64,000 nucleotides of DNA from UBA4416 sp040386075 (GCA_040386075.1 JAZKGE010000041.1:37383-101382), one strand, 5' to 3'; numbered from the stretch's first letter, positions 42,134 to 53,312 are shown. The notes: generated from the letters alone by a model not told the origin. Program-made: numbers and translations.

Positions 42134-45016
42134 TTGATACAAGTCAGGAAATATTTTCTATTAATTATTTCATTAGTTTACATCTCATGTGCAGAATTGC
42201 TTGCTCAGCAACCCGCTTATTTTACTTTTGCCGAAGAGCAGTTCAGAGGGACCCAGATATATGATGTTATTCAGGATAAAGAATTAAACTACTGGTTTGC
42301 AACTAACGAAGGTCTTTATTGCTTTGATTACTATCATTACAAAAAAATAGAGTGTAATGATGCAAAAGGTAGTTCTGTATTTAATTTTACCATCAATCAT
42401 GAAGGAACGATCTATTGTCATAATCTCAATAATCAGATCTTTCAGATAAAGGACAAAGAGTGCTCGCTATTTTATGAACTTAAAACCGATGAACGTAGCT
42501 CTGATATAAGCCTTTCTATTACCGATGATGAAAATTTGATCATTGGATCAAAAAAAATAATTGTGTTGGATAAAAAAGGCAAGAAGATAGCGCAACAGGC
42601 AATGCGTAATCATTATCTCGGACAAGCGTTTGTGGTGAAAAACAAAGGCATTCAATTTCATCTAAATGGTGCCGATTCAATTATAATGTATAAAGATGGG
42701 CATTTTACGAAAAATAAACTGAGGTTTTTATCAGGAAAGCTCCAAACAGAAAGTGTTCTTAAATTCTTCACCATCGATGATCTATCATATGCTTTAGATC
42801 AAAAGACCAAAGAATTATATAGCTATAATACATCTGTATTTGAACTAAATTTGTTGCAAAAAAACCCTTCGTTTGAGAGAAGTGGATCTATAAGACTCTA
42901 CGAAACAGACCATGAACTTTGGATCACCGGAAGTTTACCGGGAGTTGCTTTGATCGACAAAAAAATAACATCCCAAAATTATCCGATCTATTATGAAGAT
43001 CATTTTATTTCTGATGTTTATAAAGATATGGAAGGAAATATACTCCTCAGCACTTTTGATAAAGGTGTATTAGTGATTCCCGACACGAAAGTACCTGACG
43101 TTATTCACTCTTTCAGAGATGATCCTGCAACAGCTTTATATTCAGATCCTGTATTAGGGTTAACTGTTGGCACTTCCAAGGGAAATTTGATGAGTTATAT
43201 AAATAATAAACTTGTTACAATTAATGACAAAGGCAAACGACCTATTGAAGCTATTTATGGAAATGCTGTAAGCGATTTCATTATTTTTGATGATGAGCAT
43301 ATCCGTGTTTATAATAAATTAAACAGATCTATCTCAGATATCTTAGAAGCCTCATTAAAAGACGCTGTTATTATTTCAAAGAACAAATTCTATCTCGGAA
43401 CTAATCGAGGTATTATTGAATTAACAGCAGATGCAAATCATACGTTCAGTATGCAGACAGTAAAAGACATGAACTACAGAATTTATTTTCTGGAATATTG
43501 TTCTGAAGACAGTTGCCTGTATGCATCTACAGCAAACGGCCTATTCATGATCAAGACTTCAGGATCAAGCAAACAGATCGTTCATGACAATAAGCCTGTT
43601 TTTCCAAATGGTTTGGTTTGTGATAAAGGAAAAATTTATGCCAGTACAAAAAAGAATGGCGTGCTTGTGATACAAAAAGGTAAAGTAATTGATGTTATAA
43701 GGCCTGTAGTGAATGATAAAGAAGAAGTTCTAAAGAAAATGGTCATTCAAAACAACACTATTGTTGCTGAATCTTCCAATGGATTATTTCAATTTGACAT
43801 GAATGGAAAATTATTAAGATCCATTCATTCCGTTTTTGGTTTTTCTTCCAAAAAGATCATTGATTTTATATTTCATCAGAACCAATTGTGGGTAAGTCAC
43901 TCCGGAGGGTTACAACCCATTGATCTAAATTACAATGTATCAACTTCCATAAAACCGTTTATTCGTATAGAAACTATTTTTGTGAACGATGAAGCAAAAA
44001 CTTTTTCAACAAATAAGATATTGAATAGCGATCAACGGAAAATACAATTCGTTTTCTCGTCGCCAACATTAAAAAACAGAGAAACTACGCGTTACCATTA
44101 TAAACTTGCGGGATACGATACTAAATGGAACATCAATAATTATGAGTCAAATCAAATTACATACTCTGCACTTGCACCGGGAGATTATACTTTTTATCTA
44201 AAGGTTGAAAATCAAGGTGTTTTCAGTAAACCCATCGCCTACTCTTTTACTATTGCATCTCCCTTTTATGCACATTGGTGGTTTATTGCAGCTGTGATCA
44301 TTTTATTTTTGAGCATCGTGGTTATGATCTACAGATGGCAACTAAATATTCAGCGTAAAAAATCACAACAAATTAACGAGTTAAATGCTTCTAAATTAAC
44401 GGCCATTCAATCGCAAATGAACCCGCACTTTATTTTCAATTCATTGAACTCTATTCAGGATCTGATATTAAAAGGCGATGTAGAACACTCCTACTCTTAC
44501 ATTACTACGTTCTCAAATTTAGTGCGAAGAACATTAAGTTATTCAGAAAAAGATTTTATAGATTTTGATCAGGAAATAAAATTACTGGAATTGTATTTAT
44601 CTCTTGAGAAGCTACGTTTCAAAAAAGAATTAAACTACACCATCGATATTAAGAATGTAGAAGATATTATGCTACCGCCATTATTGATACAGCCATTCAT
44701 AGAAAACTCTTTGATACATGGCTTATTACATAAAGAAGGGCAAAAGAATTTAAAAATAACCTTTGAGTTAAAAGATACCTTGATCTGTACGGTTGAAGAT
44801 AATGGTATAGGGCGAGAAAAATCGAAAGCCATTAAATTAAGGCAACGTTCGGAACACGAATCTTTCTCAGGCAAAGCTATTCATAAACGGTTTGAGATTT
44901 TAAGTAATGTATTTGAAGGAGATTTTGGATACAGCTATGAGGATCTATGTGATGATAATAAAGAAGCAATAGGAACAAAAGTAATTTTAAGTATCCCGGT
45001 AAAACATAAATTTTAG
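42134..45016 (+). CDS. Propeller/Y_Y_Y sensor histidine kinase of the LytS type
   Basis: 960 residues from TTG. Signal peptide to LLAQ (~25). Large periplasmic two-component propeller (~30-615), Y_Y_Y (~640-715; RYHYKLAGYDTKWN), membrane helix (WWFIAAVIILFLSIVVMIY), then the His_kinase domain (SQMNPHFIFNSLNSIQD with the phospho-His) and HATPase_c (PLLIQPFIENSLIHG, VEDNGIGREKSK). The sensor half is built like that of the SpoIIE protein at 33019-36168 but with a kinase output. It pairs with the LytTR regulator downstream. Confidence 0.92.
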   Translation: MIQVRKYFLLIISLVYISCAELLAQQPAYFTFAEEQFRGTQIYDVIQDKELNYWFATNEGLYCFDYYHYKKIECNDAKGSSVFNFTINHEGTIYCHNLNNQIFQIKDKECSLFYELKTDERSSDISLSITDDENLIIGSKKIIVLDKKGKKIAQQAMRNHYLGQAFVVKNKGIQFHLNGADSIIMYKDGHFTKNKLRFLSGKLQTESVLKFFTIDDLSYALDQKTKELYSYNTSVFELNLLQKNPSFERSGSIRLYETDHELWITGSLPGVALIDKKITSQNYPIYYEDHFISDVYKDMEGNILLSTFDKGVLVIPDTKVPDVIHSFRDDPATALYSDPVLGLTVGTSKGNLMSYINNKLVTINDKGKRPIEAIYGNAVSDFIIFDDEHIRVYNKLNRSISDILEASLKDAVIISKNKFYLGTNRGIIELTADANHTFSMQTVKDMNYRIYFLEYCSEDSCLYASTANGLFMIKTSGSSKQIVHDNKPVFPNGLVCDKGKIYASTKKNGVLVIQKGKVIDVIRPVVNDKEEVLKKMVIQNNTIVAESSNGLFQFDMNGKLLRSIHSVFGFSSKKIIDFIFHQNQLWVSHSGGLQPIDLNYNVSTSIKPFIRIETIFVNDEAKTFSTNKILNSDQRKIQFVFSSPTLKNRETTRYHYKLAGYDTKWNINNYESNQITYSALAPGDYTFYLKVENQGVFSKPIAYSFTIASPFYAHWWFIAAVIILFLSIVVMIYRWQLNIQRKKSQQINELNASKLTAIQSQMNPHFIFNSLNSIQDLILKGDVEHSYSYITTFSNLVRRTLSYSEKDFIDFDQEIKLLELYLSLEKLRFKKELNYTIDIKNVEDIMLPPLLIQPFIENSLIHGLLHKEGQKNLKITFELKDTLICTVEDNGIGREKSKAIKLRQRSEHESFSGKAIHKRFEILSNVFEGDFGYSYEDLCDDNKEAIGTKVILSIPVKHKF

Positions 45017-45017
45017 T

Positions 45018-45028
45018 CCGTTGCTGAA
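45018..45028 (+). promoter_or_regulatory. CCGTTGCTGAA element before the response-regulator gene
   Basis: Shares GTTGCTGAA with the elements at 45858, 51391 and 53228 upstream of the surface-protein genes. Lies between the kinase stop and the regulator start, so it could give autoregulation. Confidence 0.4.
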
Positions 45029-45086
45029 TTAAAAGAGATGATTCATAAATTTGATATTAAATATTAAAAAACGAATAGTACGTTTG

Positions 45087-45836
45087 ATGCCGATGAAAAA
45101 AATCAGGGCCATATTAGTTGATGATGAGGAAGGTGCAAGAGATGTGCTTGAAAATTTATTGTTACGTTTTTGTCCGGATGTTGAACTGATAGCTAAATGC
45201 AACCATGTATTACAAGCCGTTGAAGTCATTAATAAAGAGCAACCCGACCTGGTTTTTTTAGACATTGAAATGCCCAATTATTCAGGCTTTGAAATCGTTA
45301 CGTTTTTTAAAGACATTAATTTTGAGATCATATTTGTTACGGCTTATGATCAATATGCCATCAAAGCATTTGAAGTAGCTGCAATGGATTATTTATTGAA
45401 GCCTATTGACATTGAACGTTTAAAGAATGCTGTTGCAAAAGTTATTCAACAGCGTAACATACAATATCAGTCGCAGCGCTTATCATTATTGAGTAATACT
45501 CTGGAGAGTAAACAGATCAAAAATATTATCATTAGCGATAAAGGCCAGCAAAACATTATTCCGATAGAAAGTATCATTGCCATTGAAGCACAGGAATCAT
45601 ACTGCATTCTGCATACAACAGATAAAAAACACATTGCCAGCAAAAATCTTAAGCATTTTGAGACACTATTAGAAAGTTTACCTTTATTTTTCAGGGTACA
45701 TAAATCCTGGCTCGTGAATAAAAATTACATCAAGCATTATTCAAAATCCGACCTTAGTATTCAACTCTCTAACGGATTGACAACCAAACTCTCAAAATAC
45801 AAAAAAGCAGAGTTTGAAGAGGCTATTTCTGCCTGA
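45087..45836 (+). CDS. LytTR-family response regulator
   Basis: 249 residues from ATG 45087 (or 45093); an earlier TTG at 45051 would add 12 non-matching residues. Receiver domain with acidic pocket VDDEE and phospho-acceptor Asp59 (LVFLDIEMP), then Thr/Lys at FVTAYDQYA and LLKPID. C-terminal LytTR DNA-binding domain (~145-245; YCILHTTDKKHIASKNLKHF, FFRVHKSWLVNKNYI). Partner of the preceding LytS-type kinase; the three following surface-protein genes are its likely targets by position. Confidence 0.94.
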   Translation: MPMKKIRAILVDDEEGARDVLENLLLRFCPDVELIAKCNHVLQAVEVINKEQPDLVFLDIEMPNYSGFEIVTFFKDINFEIIFVTAYDQYAIKAFEVAAMDYLLKPIDIERLKNAVAKVIQQRNIQYQSQRLSLLSNTLESKQIKNIIISDKGQQNIIPIESIIAIEAQESYCILHTTDKKHIASKNLKHFETLLESLPLFFRVHKSWLVNKNYIKHYSKSDLSIQLSNGLTTKLSKYKKAEFEEAISA

Positions 45837-45857
45837 AATTATCCATTCCTGAACTCA

Positions 45858-45913
45858 ATTGGCTGTTGCTGAAGAATCATTAATTCATGATGGTTTTTGT
45901 CATACGTTTGTTT
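45858..45913 (+). promoter_or_regulatory. Shared upstream region of the 45932 gene (TGGCTGTTGCTGAA + TACGTTTG)
   Basis: TTGGCTGTTGCTGAAGAAT, then 24 bp, then TACGTTTG at 45903-45910, which is both a TAnnTTTG -7 box and, extended by one T, a match to the LytTR half-site consensus I remember ([TA][AC][CA]GTTN[AG][TG]). Nearly the same 55-bp block precedes the gene at 51464. Confidence 0.55.
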
Positions 45914-45931
45914 GATATAAAACAAATAACT

Positions 45932-48900
45932 ATGAAAAAATTATTATTCTTTATTTTAAGTGGCTTATTTTTAATCAACATTAATGCGCAAACAACTGCA
46001 AATTTCGAATGGGCCAGAAAAACAGGAGGCACTGGTTCGGATCAAGGTCGATCCGTTGCCGTAGACGCATCTGGTAATGTTTATACCGCTGGTAGCTTTC
46101 AAGGAACGGTTGATTTTGACCCAGGCGCAGGCACATATACATTGGCCTCTTTAGGATCGGATGATGCATATGTTACAAAATTTGATGCACTTGGAAATTT
46201 TATCTGGGCCAAAACATTTGGAGGAACTTCACAAGAGATCGCTTATGATATTGATCTTGATCAGAATGGTAATATCTATACAACAGGCCATTTTGAAAAC
46301 ACCGTTGATTTTGACCCTAGTGCATCTACTTACACAATAACATCTTTGGGTTTACAAGATGTTTTTATAAATAAGTTAGATCCTTTAGGAAATTTTATAT
46401 GGACAAAAGTTTTAGGAGGTACAAATAGTAATGTCCCCTATAGTATTGATGTTGACGCTACTGGAAATGTGCATACAACCGGTTATTTTTCAGGTAATAT
46501 TGATTTAGATCCTAGCGCAAGTACCTATACTATAAATGGATTAGGAGGTTTTGATATATTTATTTCAAAATTGGATGCATTTGGGAATTTTTTATGGGGT
46601 AAAAGTATAGCGGGGACAAGTAACGAAATAGCTTACGCCATTACTACAGATGCTTCAGGGAATGTATATACAACAGGTTATTATGGTGGCACCGTTGATT
46701 TTGATCCAAATGCAGGTAGCAGTCCAAAAACATCATCTGGTAATCAGCCAGATGTATTTATTTCAAAATTAGATGCTTCGGGAAACTATGTAAATGCTAT
46801 TGGATTAGTAGGTAATTGGACAACAAATCAAGCTAATTCAATTNNNNNNNNNNTAAAGTAAATACCACTGGAGAAGTTTATATAGGTGGTGCATTTGATG
46901 CCAACATAGATTTTGATCCAGGGACAGGAACTGCAAATCTTATGACAACAGGGATAGGTGATATAGATATCTTCATTGCAAAATACGACGCTTCTCTTAA
47001 CTATATTTGGGCAAAAAGAATTGGTAGTACTTCTGATGAGAGCTGTTTAGGAATAGATTTAGATGCTTCAGATAATATTTATGCTACAGGTTATTTTAGA
47101 GGTACCGTTGATTTTGATCCAAATGCAGGCGCATTTAATATGGGTGCCGGTGGAACAAACGTCACTTATTTCCTTAAATTAGATCCATTAGGGAATTTTA
47201 TTTGGGCGAGAAGCATTTTCGGCCCATCTGGAAATTCAGGCAATGGGATAGTAGTTAACTCTTTAAATGATGTATACACTGTTGGTGGTTTTGCTGGCAA
47301 CGTTGATTTCGATCCCAACACGGGAACGTATACATTAACAGCTGTGGGAAGTAACGATACTTATGTGCATAAAATGAGTCAATGTATTGCTTACGCTAGT
47401 CCTGTAAATACAACCCCCATTCCCAATTTAACTTTTTGCCAAAATCAAGCAACCACATTAACAGCTACAGGCACAGGAACTGTTAATTGGTTTGCAACAT
47501 CAACAAGTACGGCGGTACTTGGAACAGGATTATCTTTTGTTACCCCCACTTTAAGCGCGGGTTCATTTACCTATTATGCATCAACTACTAACACATGTGG
47601 TCTTGCATCTATTCGTACACCTTTTACACTGACTGTTAATGCAATACCATCCATTACAGTTAATAGTGGAAGTATTTGTGCCGGTAGTTCTTTTACAATT
47701 AACCCAAGTGGAGCAAATACATATACTTTTAGTAACGGAAGTGTAGTAACGCCAACATCAAATACAAGCTATACAGTTACCGGAACCGGGGCTAACGGTT
47801 GTGTAAATTCGATTGGCTCTGTAAGTTCAGTTACAGTAAACGCTATACCTGTAATTACAGTTAATAGTGGAAGTATTTGTGCAGGTAATAACTTCACCAT
47901 TACACCAAGCGGTGCAAGTACCTATACTATTGAAGGAGGAGGTGCTGTAAAAACGCCAACTGCCACAACTACTTATACTGTTATAGGCAAAAGTGCTGCC
48001 GGTTGTACATCTTCAACTTTTGCTACTTCAAGTGTTACAGTTAATGCAAGACCTATTATAACTGTTAATAGTGGAAGCATTTGTATAGGTAATTCATTTA
48101 CACTTACCCCAAGTGGTGCTAATACGTATACTATTCAAGGTGGAAGCGCGATTAAAACACCAACCACTAATACTACTTATACTGTTACAGGAACAAGTAC
48201 CGCTGGTTGCACATCATCAACTTTTGCTACAGCTAGCATTACTGTTATTCCAAAACCAACTATCGTAGTTAGTGGCGGCAGCATTTGTTCAGGTAGTTCA
48301 TTTACAATTGTTCCAAGTGGTGCATCAACATATACTTTCAGTAGTGGAAGTGTTGTTTCACCCACAGTAACTACAACATATACCGTAACAGGAACAGATA
48401 TTAATGGCTGTACAAACTCAACTGGATCAACTCTCCTAGTTGCAGTAAATCCTCCTATTACAAATTTTTCTGTTTCAGCATCCTCAACAAATATATGTAG
48501 TGGTCAGTCTGCTACCGTTACAATTGCATCATCGCAAACAGATATAAAATATTATTTAAGAGATGACGCTACAAACAATATAGTTGTTGGTCCTATTTCA
48601 GGCACTGGTAGCACTTTATCATTCAATACAGGCACTTTAACCTCAACTACAACCTATAATGTTTATGCCGAAACTCAAAGCCTTGGTAATAAAGGTTTAG
48701 ATTTTGATGGTACGAATGATGTTATAACAACCAATATAGCCTCATCAACTACAAATTCATTAACACTGGAGGCATGGATTTTCCCAAGAGGAACAGTTGC
48801 TAAAAGAATAATTTCAAGTTATTTTAACAATGCAGCCCAAAGTGGTGAAATTATTCTAGACACCTATAACGTCACAAATAACGGGAGAGGGTTAAGGCTA

Positions 48901-51315
48901 GCGGTAGAAGGAGCTGGCAATACACTTCATCAATTAAGTTCAGCAAATGTTTTAACCCTTAATGCCTGGAATCATGTTGCTGCAACTTTTAATAATGGGG
49001 TTACAACTCTATATGTTAACGGCATTGCTGTTGGTAACAGTACTGCGCCATTTACCTCTATTCCAAGCTGTACCAATACGACTACTTTTGGAGAAGATCC
49101 TACAATTGGCGCCTTAGAATATTTTAATGGAAAAATGGACGATATAAGAATTTGGACTACAGCTAGAACTCAATCAGAAATTGCAGGAAATATGAATAAC
49201 TGTTTAATTGGTAACGAAAGTGGTTTAAAAAACTATTTTAAACTTTCAGAAAATGCTGGCAGTACAGTAACTGATTTAGTCACAGGTTCAATTGGAAACA
49301 TGTCTGGAATGACGCCTGCCACGGCTTGGGTTACAGGTAATGTAGATTGCGGTGGAGCCCTGTGTAATCGTGAGATGGTTCAACTTGTAACCGTTAATGT
49401 TAATACAGTACCTGTTATAGCAGTTAACAGTGGCAGCATTTGTGCAGGTAATAATTTTACAATTACACCAAGTGGTGCCAGTACTTACACAATACAAGGT
49501 GGTAGCGCTATTAAAACACCTACTACTAATACAACATATACAGTTACAGGAACAAGCGCTGCAGGTTGCATATCTTCAACTTTTGCAACGGCATCAGTAA
49601 CGGTAAATGCTTTACCTATAATTTCTGTTCCATCAACAACGATATGCGCAGGAGCTACAGCAACTTTAACAGCCAGCGGAGCTAGCACTTATACTTGGAA
49701 CACCGGAGCAAATACATCTTTCATAACGGCATCACCAGCTTCTAACACAACATACACAGTTAATGGAACGTCTTCCCAAGGATGCCTGGGCAATTTGGTT
49801 ACCGCCACCATTAGTGTAGGATCAGCTCCCAGCATAAGTGTAAATAACTCGACTATATGTGCAGGTAATAGCGCTACATTAATTGCAAATGGTGTAAATA
49901 CATATACTTGGAGTACCGGAGCAACAACAAACAGTATCATTGTAAATCCTACTTCAAATACAACTTATAGTGTAAATGGAAACTTAGTAGGCTGTTCTAC
50001 CAGCGCATCAAATGTATCAAATGTAACAGTTAATAGTTCGCCTATTATATCTGTTAATAGCGGAAGTATTTGCTCAGGAAATTCTTTTACAATTTCACCA
50101 AGTGGTGCTAACACATATACAATACAAGGTGGCAGTGCAATTAAAACTCCTACAGCTAATGTGACTTACACAGTTATTGGAACAAGTACAGCAGGTTGTA
50201 TTTCAAACACATTTGCAACATCCAGTATAACTGTTAATACTACACCTACTATAAGTGTTAATAGCGGTAGTATTTGTTCAGGAGATTCTTTTACAATTAC
50301 ACCAAGTGGCGCAAGTACTTATACATATAGTAATGGCAATATTGTGAATCCTTTAGTTAATGCTAATTATACGATTACAGGAACGGGAAGTAATGGATGT
50401 GTAAATTCAGCTGTGAGTTCAGTAACCGTAAGTGCAACTCCTACTGTCACTATTGCAGACGGCGCTATTTGCACTGGTAATTCTTTTACCTTAAGCCCGA
50501 GTGGTGCAAGCACATATACTTATTCAAGTGGTTCGCCTGTTGTTTCTCCTAGCAGCACAACAACTTACTCAGTATCCGGAACATCCTCAGAAGGCTGCTC
50601 CAGCAACATAGCTATTGCAACTGTTACAGTTGCTAATACATTAACTGTTTCAATTACCGGAACTAATACTATTTGCAGTGGACAATCAGCAAATTTAACT
50701 GCGGGTGGAGCAACAACATACACATGGAATACAGGAGCAACATCCTCAGCCATTGCCCCTACACCAACTACCAACACAACGTATTCTGTAGTTGGCGCTA
50801 GTGGAACTTGTTCTAATACCGCGGTAATAAACATAACCGTTAACTCGTTACCTATTATAAATGCCACAACAGATAACACTTTAATGTGTACCGGACAAAC
50901 TGCCAGCTTAACCGCAAGTGGTGCTTCCACTTCTTACACCTGGAATACCGGTGCTACCGGAACCATTATTTCGATTTCTCCAACAGTAACAACAAATTAC
51001 ACAGTTACCGGAACAGATGCTAACGGTTGTGAAAACAATGCAGTCATTACTCAAAGTGTAAGTTTGTGTACTGGAATTAATCAATTAACTAATAATGATA
51101 ATGTAATGACACTTTTTCCAAATCCAAGTTCGAGCAACATAACAGTACAAACAGATGAAGATGTTCAGGAGATATTTGTATTTAATACTTTTGGTTCGTT
51201 AGTTCGCACAGAAAAAACAAAAACATTCTCTGTAGAACAATTATCAACTGGAATTTATATCATTCATGTAAAAACAGAAAAAGGAATGAATACTTTACGT
51301 TTTATAAAAGAATAA
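45932..51315 (+). CDS. Giant modular surface protein: SBBP propeller, Ig-like array, LamG, T9SS signal (contains assembly gap)
   Basis: About 1790 residues. Signal peptide LLFFILSGLFLININAQ, then seven SBBP units of ~52 residues with a DFDPGAGT-type loop (four before and three after the N gap at 46844-46853). Next come twelve Ig-like units of ~70 residues (SICAGNNFTITPSGASTYTI... ending AGC), four before and eight after a LamG/concanavalin-like domain (LTLEAWIFPRGT, WNHVAATFNNGVTTLYVNG, NGKMDDIRIW). A type A T9SS domain ends FIKE. The frame changes across the gap, which only means the true gap length is 2 mod 3. Likely an adhesin exported by T9SS. Confidence 0.85.
46844..46853. other. Assembly gap (10 N) inside an SBBP repeat
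   Basis: Ten N separate ...TCAATT from TAAAGTAAAT. Aligning repeat 5 with its neighbours (SVAVDASGNVY against SIKVNTTGEVY) leaves no missing residue, so the contigs probably abut, with one T counted twice, giving in-frame TCA ATT AAA GTA. Confidence 0.85.
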
Positions 51316-51335
51316 TACATCTTAATATTCTTTAA

Positions 51336-51370
51336 AGAGAGGTCATCTTAATTGATGACCTCTTTTTTTT
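51336..51370 (+). terminator. Terminator after the giant surface-protein gene
   Basis: AGAGGTCATC TTAATT GATGACCTCTTTTTTTT, 10-bp stem and 8-T run. Confidence 0.88.
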
Positions 51371-51373
51371 GTC

Positions 51374-51445
51374 CGTTAATAAACCAAAAATGGCTGTTGC
51401 TGAAGAATAACTAATTTATGATGATTTTAGCTATACGTTTGTTAG
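51374..51445 (+). promoter_or_regulatory. Second copy of the shared upstream region
   Basis: CCGTTAATAAACCAAAA, then TGGCTGTTGCTGAAGAAT (51391-51408), then TACGTTTG at 51434-51441. GTT of the first element and GTT of TACGTTTG are 41 bp apart, as in the copy at 45858. Confidence 0.55.
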
Positions 51446-51463
51446 ACATAAAAACATATAAAT

Positions 51464-53152
51464 ATGAGAAAACTATTACTAATTAGCTTAATTACAATAT
51501 TAACAAACAAGATCAATGCTCAATGCTTTCCTGTAATTAATAATGAAACCGTAAGCGTTTCGCAAAGCACACTATGTTCAGGTAAAACCGCAACCATAAC
51601 AATCGGTGCTTCATTGCCAGGAGTAAAATATTCTTTGAGAGATGATGCTACTAATACTGTAATTGCAGGGCCGATAAATGGAACTGGTGCAGCGTTATCA
51701 TTTAACACAGGTACTTTAACAGCAACCAAAACATTTAATGTTTATGCAGAAACTCAGCCAGGTGGAAACATTGCTTTAGAATTTGATGGAAGTAATGATT
51801 ATATTTATACAAATACCTATTCATCTGCTACAAATTCATTAACTCTTGAGGCCTGGATTTTTCCCAGTGCTACAACTTACAAAAGAATTATCTCAAATTA
51901 TTCGGGAACATCAGCTGTTGGTCAATTTGGCTTCGATACAAGTAATCCTACTAATAATGGCAGAGGATTACGTTTTTTTGTTATTGGAGGCGCTAGTGTT
52001 ACTCACTCTGTAACAGTTGCAAATGTTTTAACCTTAAATACCTGGAATCATGTTGCAAGTACTTTTGACAATGGCGTGATGAAATTATATGTAAACGGTC
52101 TTGCAGTAGCAACTTCAACAGCTCCTTTTACATCTATCCCAAGCAATCCAAACGAAATAACCATTGGAGAAGATCCATCAATTGTTGTTTCAGAATATTT
52201 TAATGGAAAAATGGACGATATTAGAATTTGGAATACAACTAGAACAGCGGCTGAAATTTCAACAAACATGACTAATTGCCTAGTAGGAAATGAAAGTGGT
52301 TTAAAAAATTATTTCAAATTTTTTGAAAATTCCGGTACAAGTATCATCGACGTTGTAACTAACACTATTGGCTCAATGGTAGGAATGTCAGCTTCTACAG
52401 CCTGGACTTCAGGAAATGTAAATTGTGGCACTGCAACCTGTAATTTTGAAATGACAAATTTAATCACTGTAACCGTTTCTCCTAGTCCAACTATTACAGT
52501 TAATAGTGGCGGCATTTGTCCTGGTAAGTCTTTTACCATCACACCAAGTGGAGCAAACACTTACACTATACAAGGCGGTAGTGCTATAAAAACACCAACA
52601 GCTAATGCAAGTTATACAGTTGTTGGTACTAGTTCGGTAGGATGCGTTTCATCTACATTTGCTACATCAAGTGTAACCATTAACTCATTACCAACTATCA
52701 ATGCCAACACAACTCATACATCAATATGTGTTGGCGAAACTGCAAATTTATCAGCTAACGGCGCATCAACATACACTTGGAATCCAGGTGGTTCAGGAAT
52801 TACGATTTCAGTTTCCCCAACTGTGACAACTACTTACACAGTTACCGGAACTGATATAAACGGCTGCCAAAACAATGCGGTTGTAACTCAAAGTGTTAAT
52901 TTGTGTGCTGGAATTAATCAATTAACAAATTCAGCAAACACAATAAGTGTGTTCCCAAACCCAAGTTCAACAAAGTTAACTGTAAAAACAGATGAAGAAA
53001 TCCAAACTATTTCAATTTATAATAGCTTAGGCGCATTAGTTCAAACAGAAAAAACAAAAACATTCTTTGTAGAGCAATTACCTTACGGATTATATATATT
53101 AAAAGTTAAAACAGAAAAAGGAACTGGGACTATTCGCTTTATAAAAGAATAA
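51464..53152 (+). CDS. LamG/Ig-like surface protein with T9SS signal, paralogue of the central part of the 45932 gene
   Basis: 562 residues. Signal peptide to ~19 (NKINAQ). One Ig-like unit with YSLRDDATNTVIAGPINGTG, a LamG domain (~100-290; LTLEAWIFPSAT, WNHVASTFDNGVMKLYVNG, NGKMDDIRIWNTTRT), two Ig-like units (GGICPGKSFTITPSGANTYT; SICVGETANLSANGASTYT) and a type A sorting domain ending RFIKE. Module order equals residues ~850-1150 of the giant neighbour plus its C terminus, so one arose from the other by duplication or deletion. Binding target unknown. Confidence 0.87.
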   Translation: MRKLLLISLITILTNKINAQCFPVINNETVSVSQSTLCSGKTATITIGASLPGVKYSLRDDATNTVIAGPINGTGAALSFNTGTLTATKTFNVYAETQPGGNIALEFDGSNDYIYTNTYSSATNSLTLEAWIFPSATTYKRIISNYSGTSAVGQFGFDTSNPTNNGRGLRFFVIGGASVTHSVTVANVLTLNTWNHVASTFDNGVMKLYVNGLAVATSTAPFTSIPSNPNEITIGEDPSIVVSEYFNGKMDDIRIWNTTRTAAEISTNMTNCLVGNESGLKNYFKFFENSGTSIIDVVTNTIGSMVGMSASTAWTSGNVNCGTATCNFEMTNLITVTVSPSPTITVNSGGICPGKSFTITPSGANTYTIQGGSAIKTPTANASYTVVGTSSVGCVSSTFATSSVTINSLPTINANTTHTSICVGETANLSANGASTYTWNPGGSGITISVSPTVTTTYTVTGTDINGCQNNAVVTQSVNLCAGINQLTNSANTISVFPNPSSTKLTVKTDEEIQTISIYNSLGALVQTEKTKTFFVEQLPYGLYILKVKTEKGTGTIRFIKE

Positions 53153-53172
53153 TTTTTATAAACTGATTAATA

Positions 53173-53208
53173 AAAGAAAGGTCTTCTTAATCGGAGGCCT
53201 TTCTCTTT
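53173..53208 (+). terminator. Terminator after the LamG protein gene
   Basis: AAAGAAAGGTCTTC TTAATC GGAGGCCTTTCTCTTT; imperfect 14-bp stem. Sequence and position mirror the terminator at 51336, as expected from duplication of the whole gene plus spacer. Confidence 0.75.
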
Positions 53209-53243
53209 GTCCATTAATAAACCAAAATGGCTGTTGCTGAACT
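53208..53243 (+). promoter_or_regulatory. Third TGGCTGTTGCTGAA element
   Basis: CCATTAATAAACCAAAA followed by TGGCTGTTGCTGAAC (53228-53242). The downstream half with TACGTTTG is lost here, so the promoter of the next gene must differ. Confidence 0.5.
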
Positions 53244-53312
53244 ACTTTTAAAACAGAGGGCTTTTTTATTTAATTTGGTTTATTATTTATTCTAACCCTT
53301 AATACAATCCAT

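Noticed and set aside
45887..45931. Upstream in-frame ATG for the giant surface protein
   Set aside because: It would start before the -7 box TACGTTTG and prefix the signal peptide with unrelated residues; ATG 45932 gives a clean signal peptide.
48177..50930. Antisense open frames across the Ig-like array
   Set aside because: Valine/proline-rich mirror frames caused by the repetitive Thr/Ser codons of the real gene; no supporting start context.
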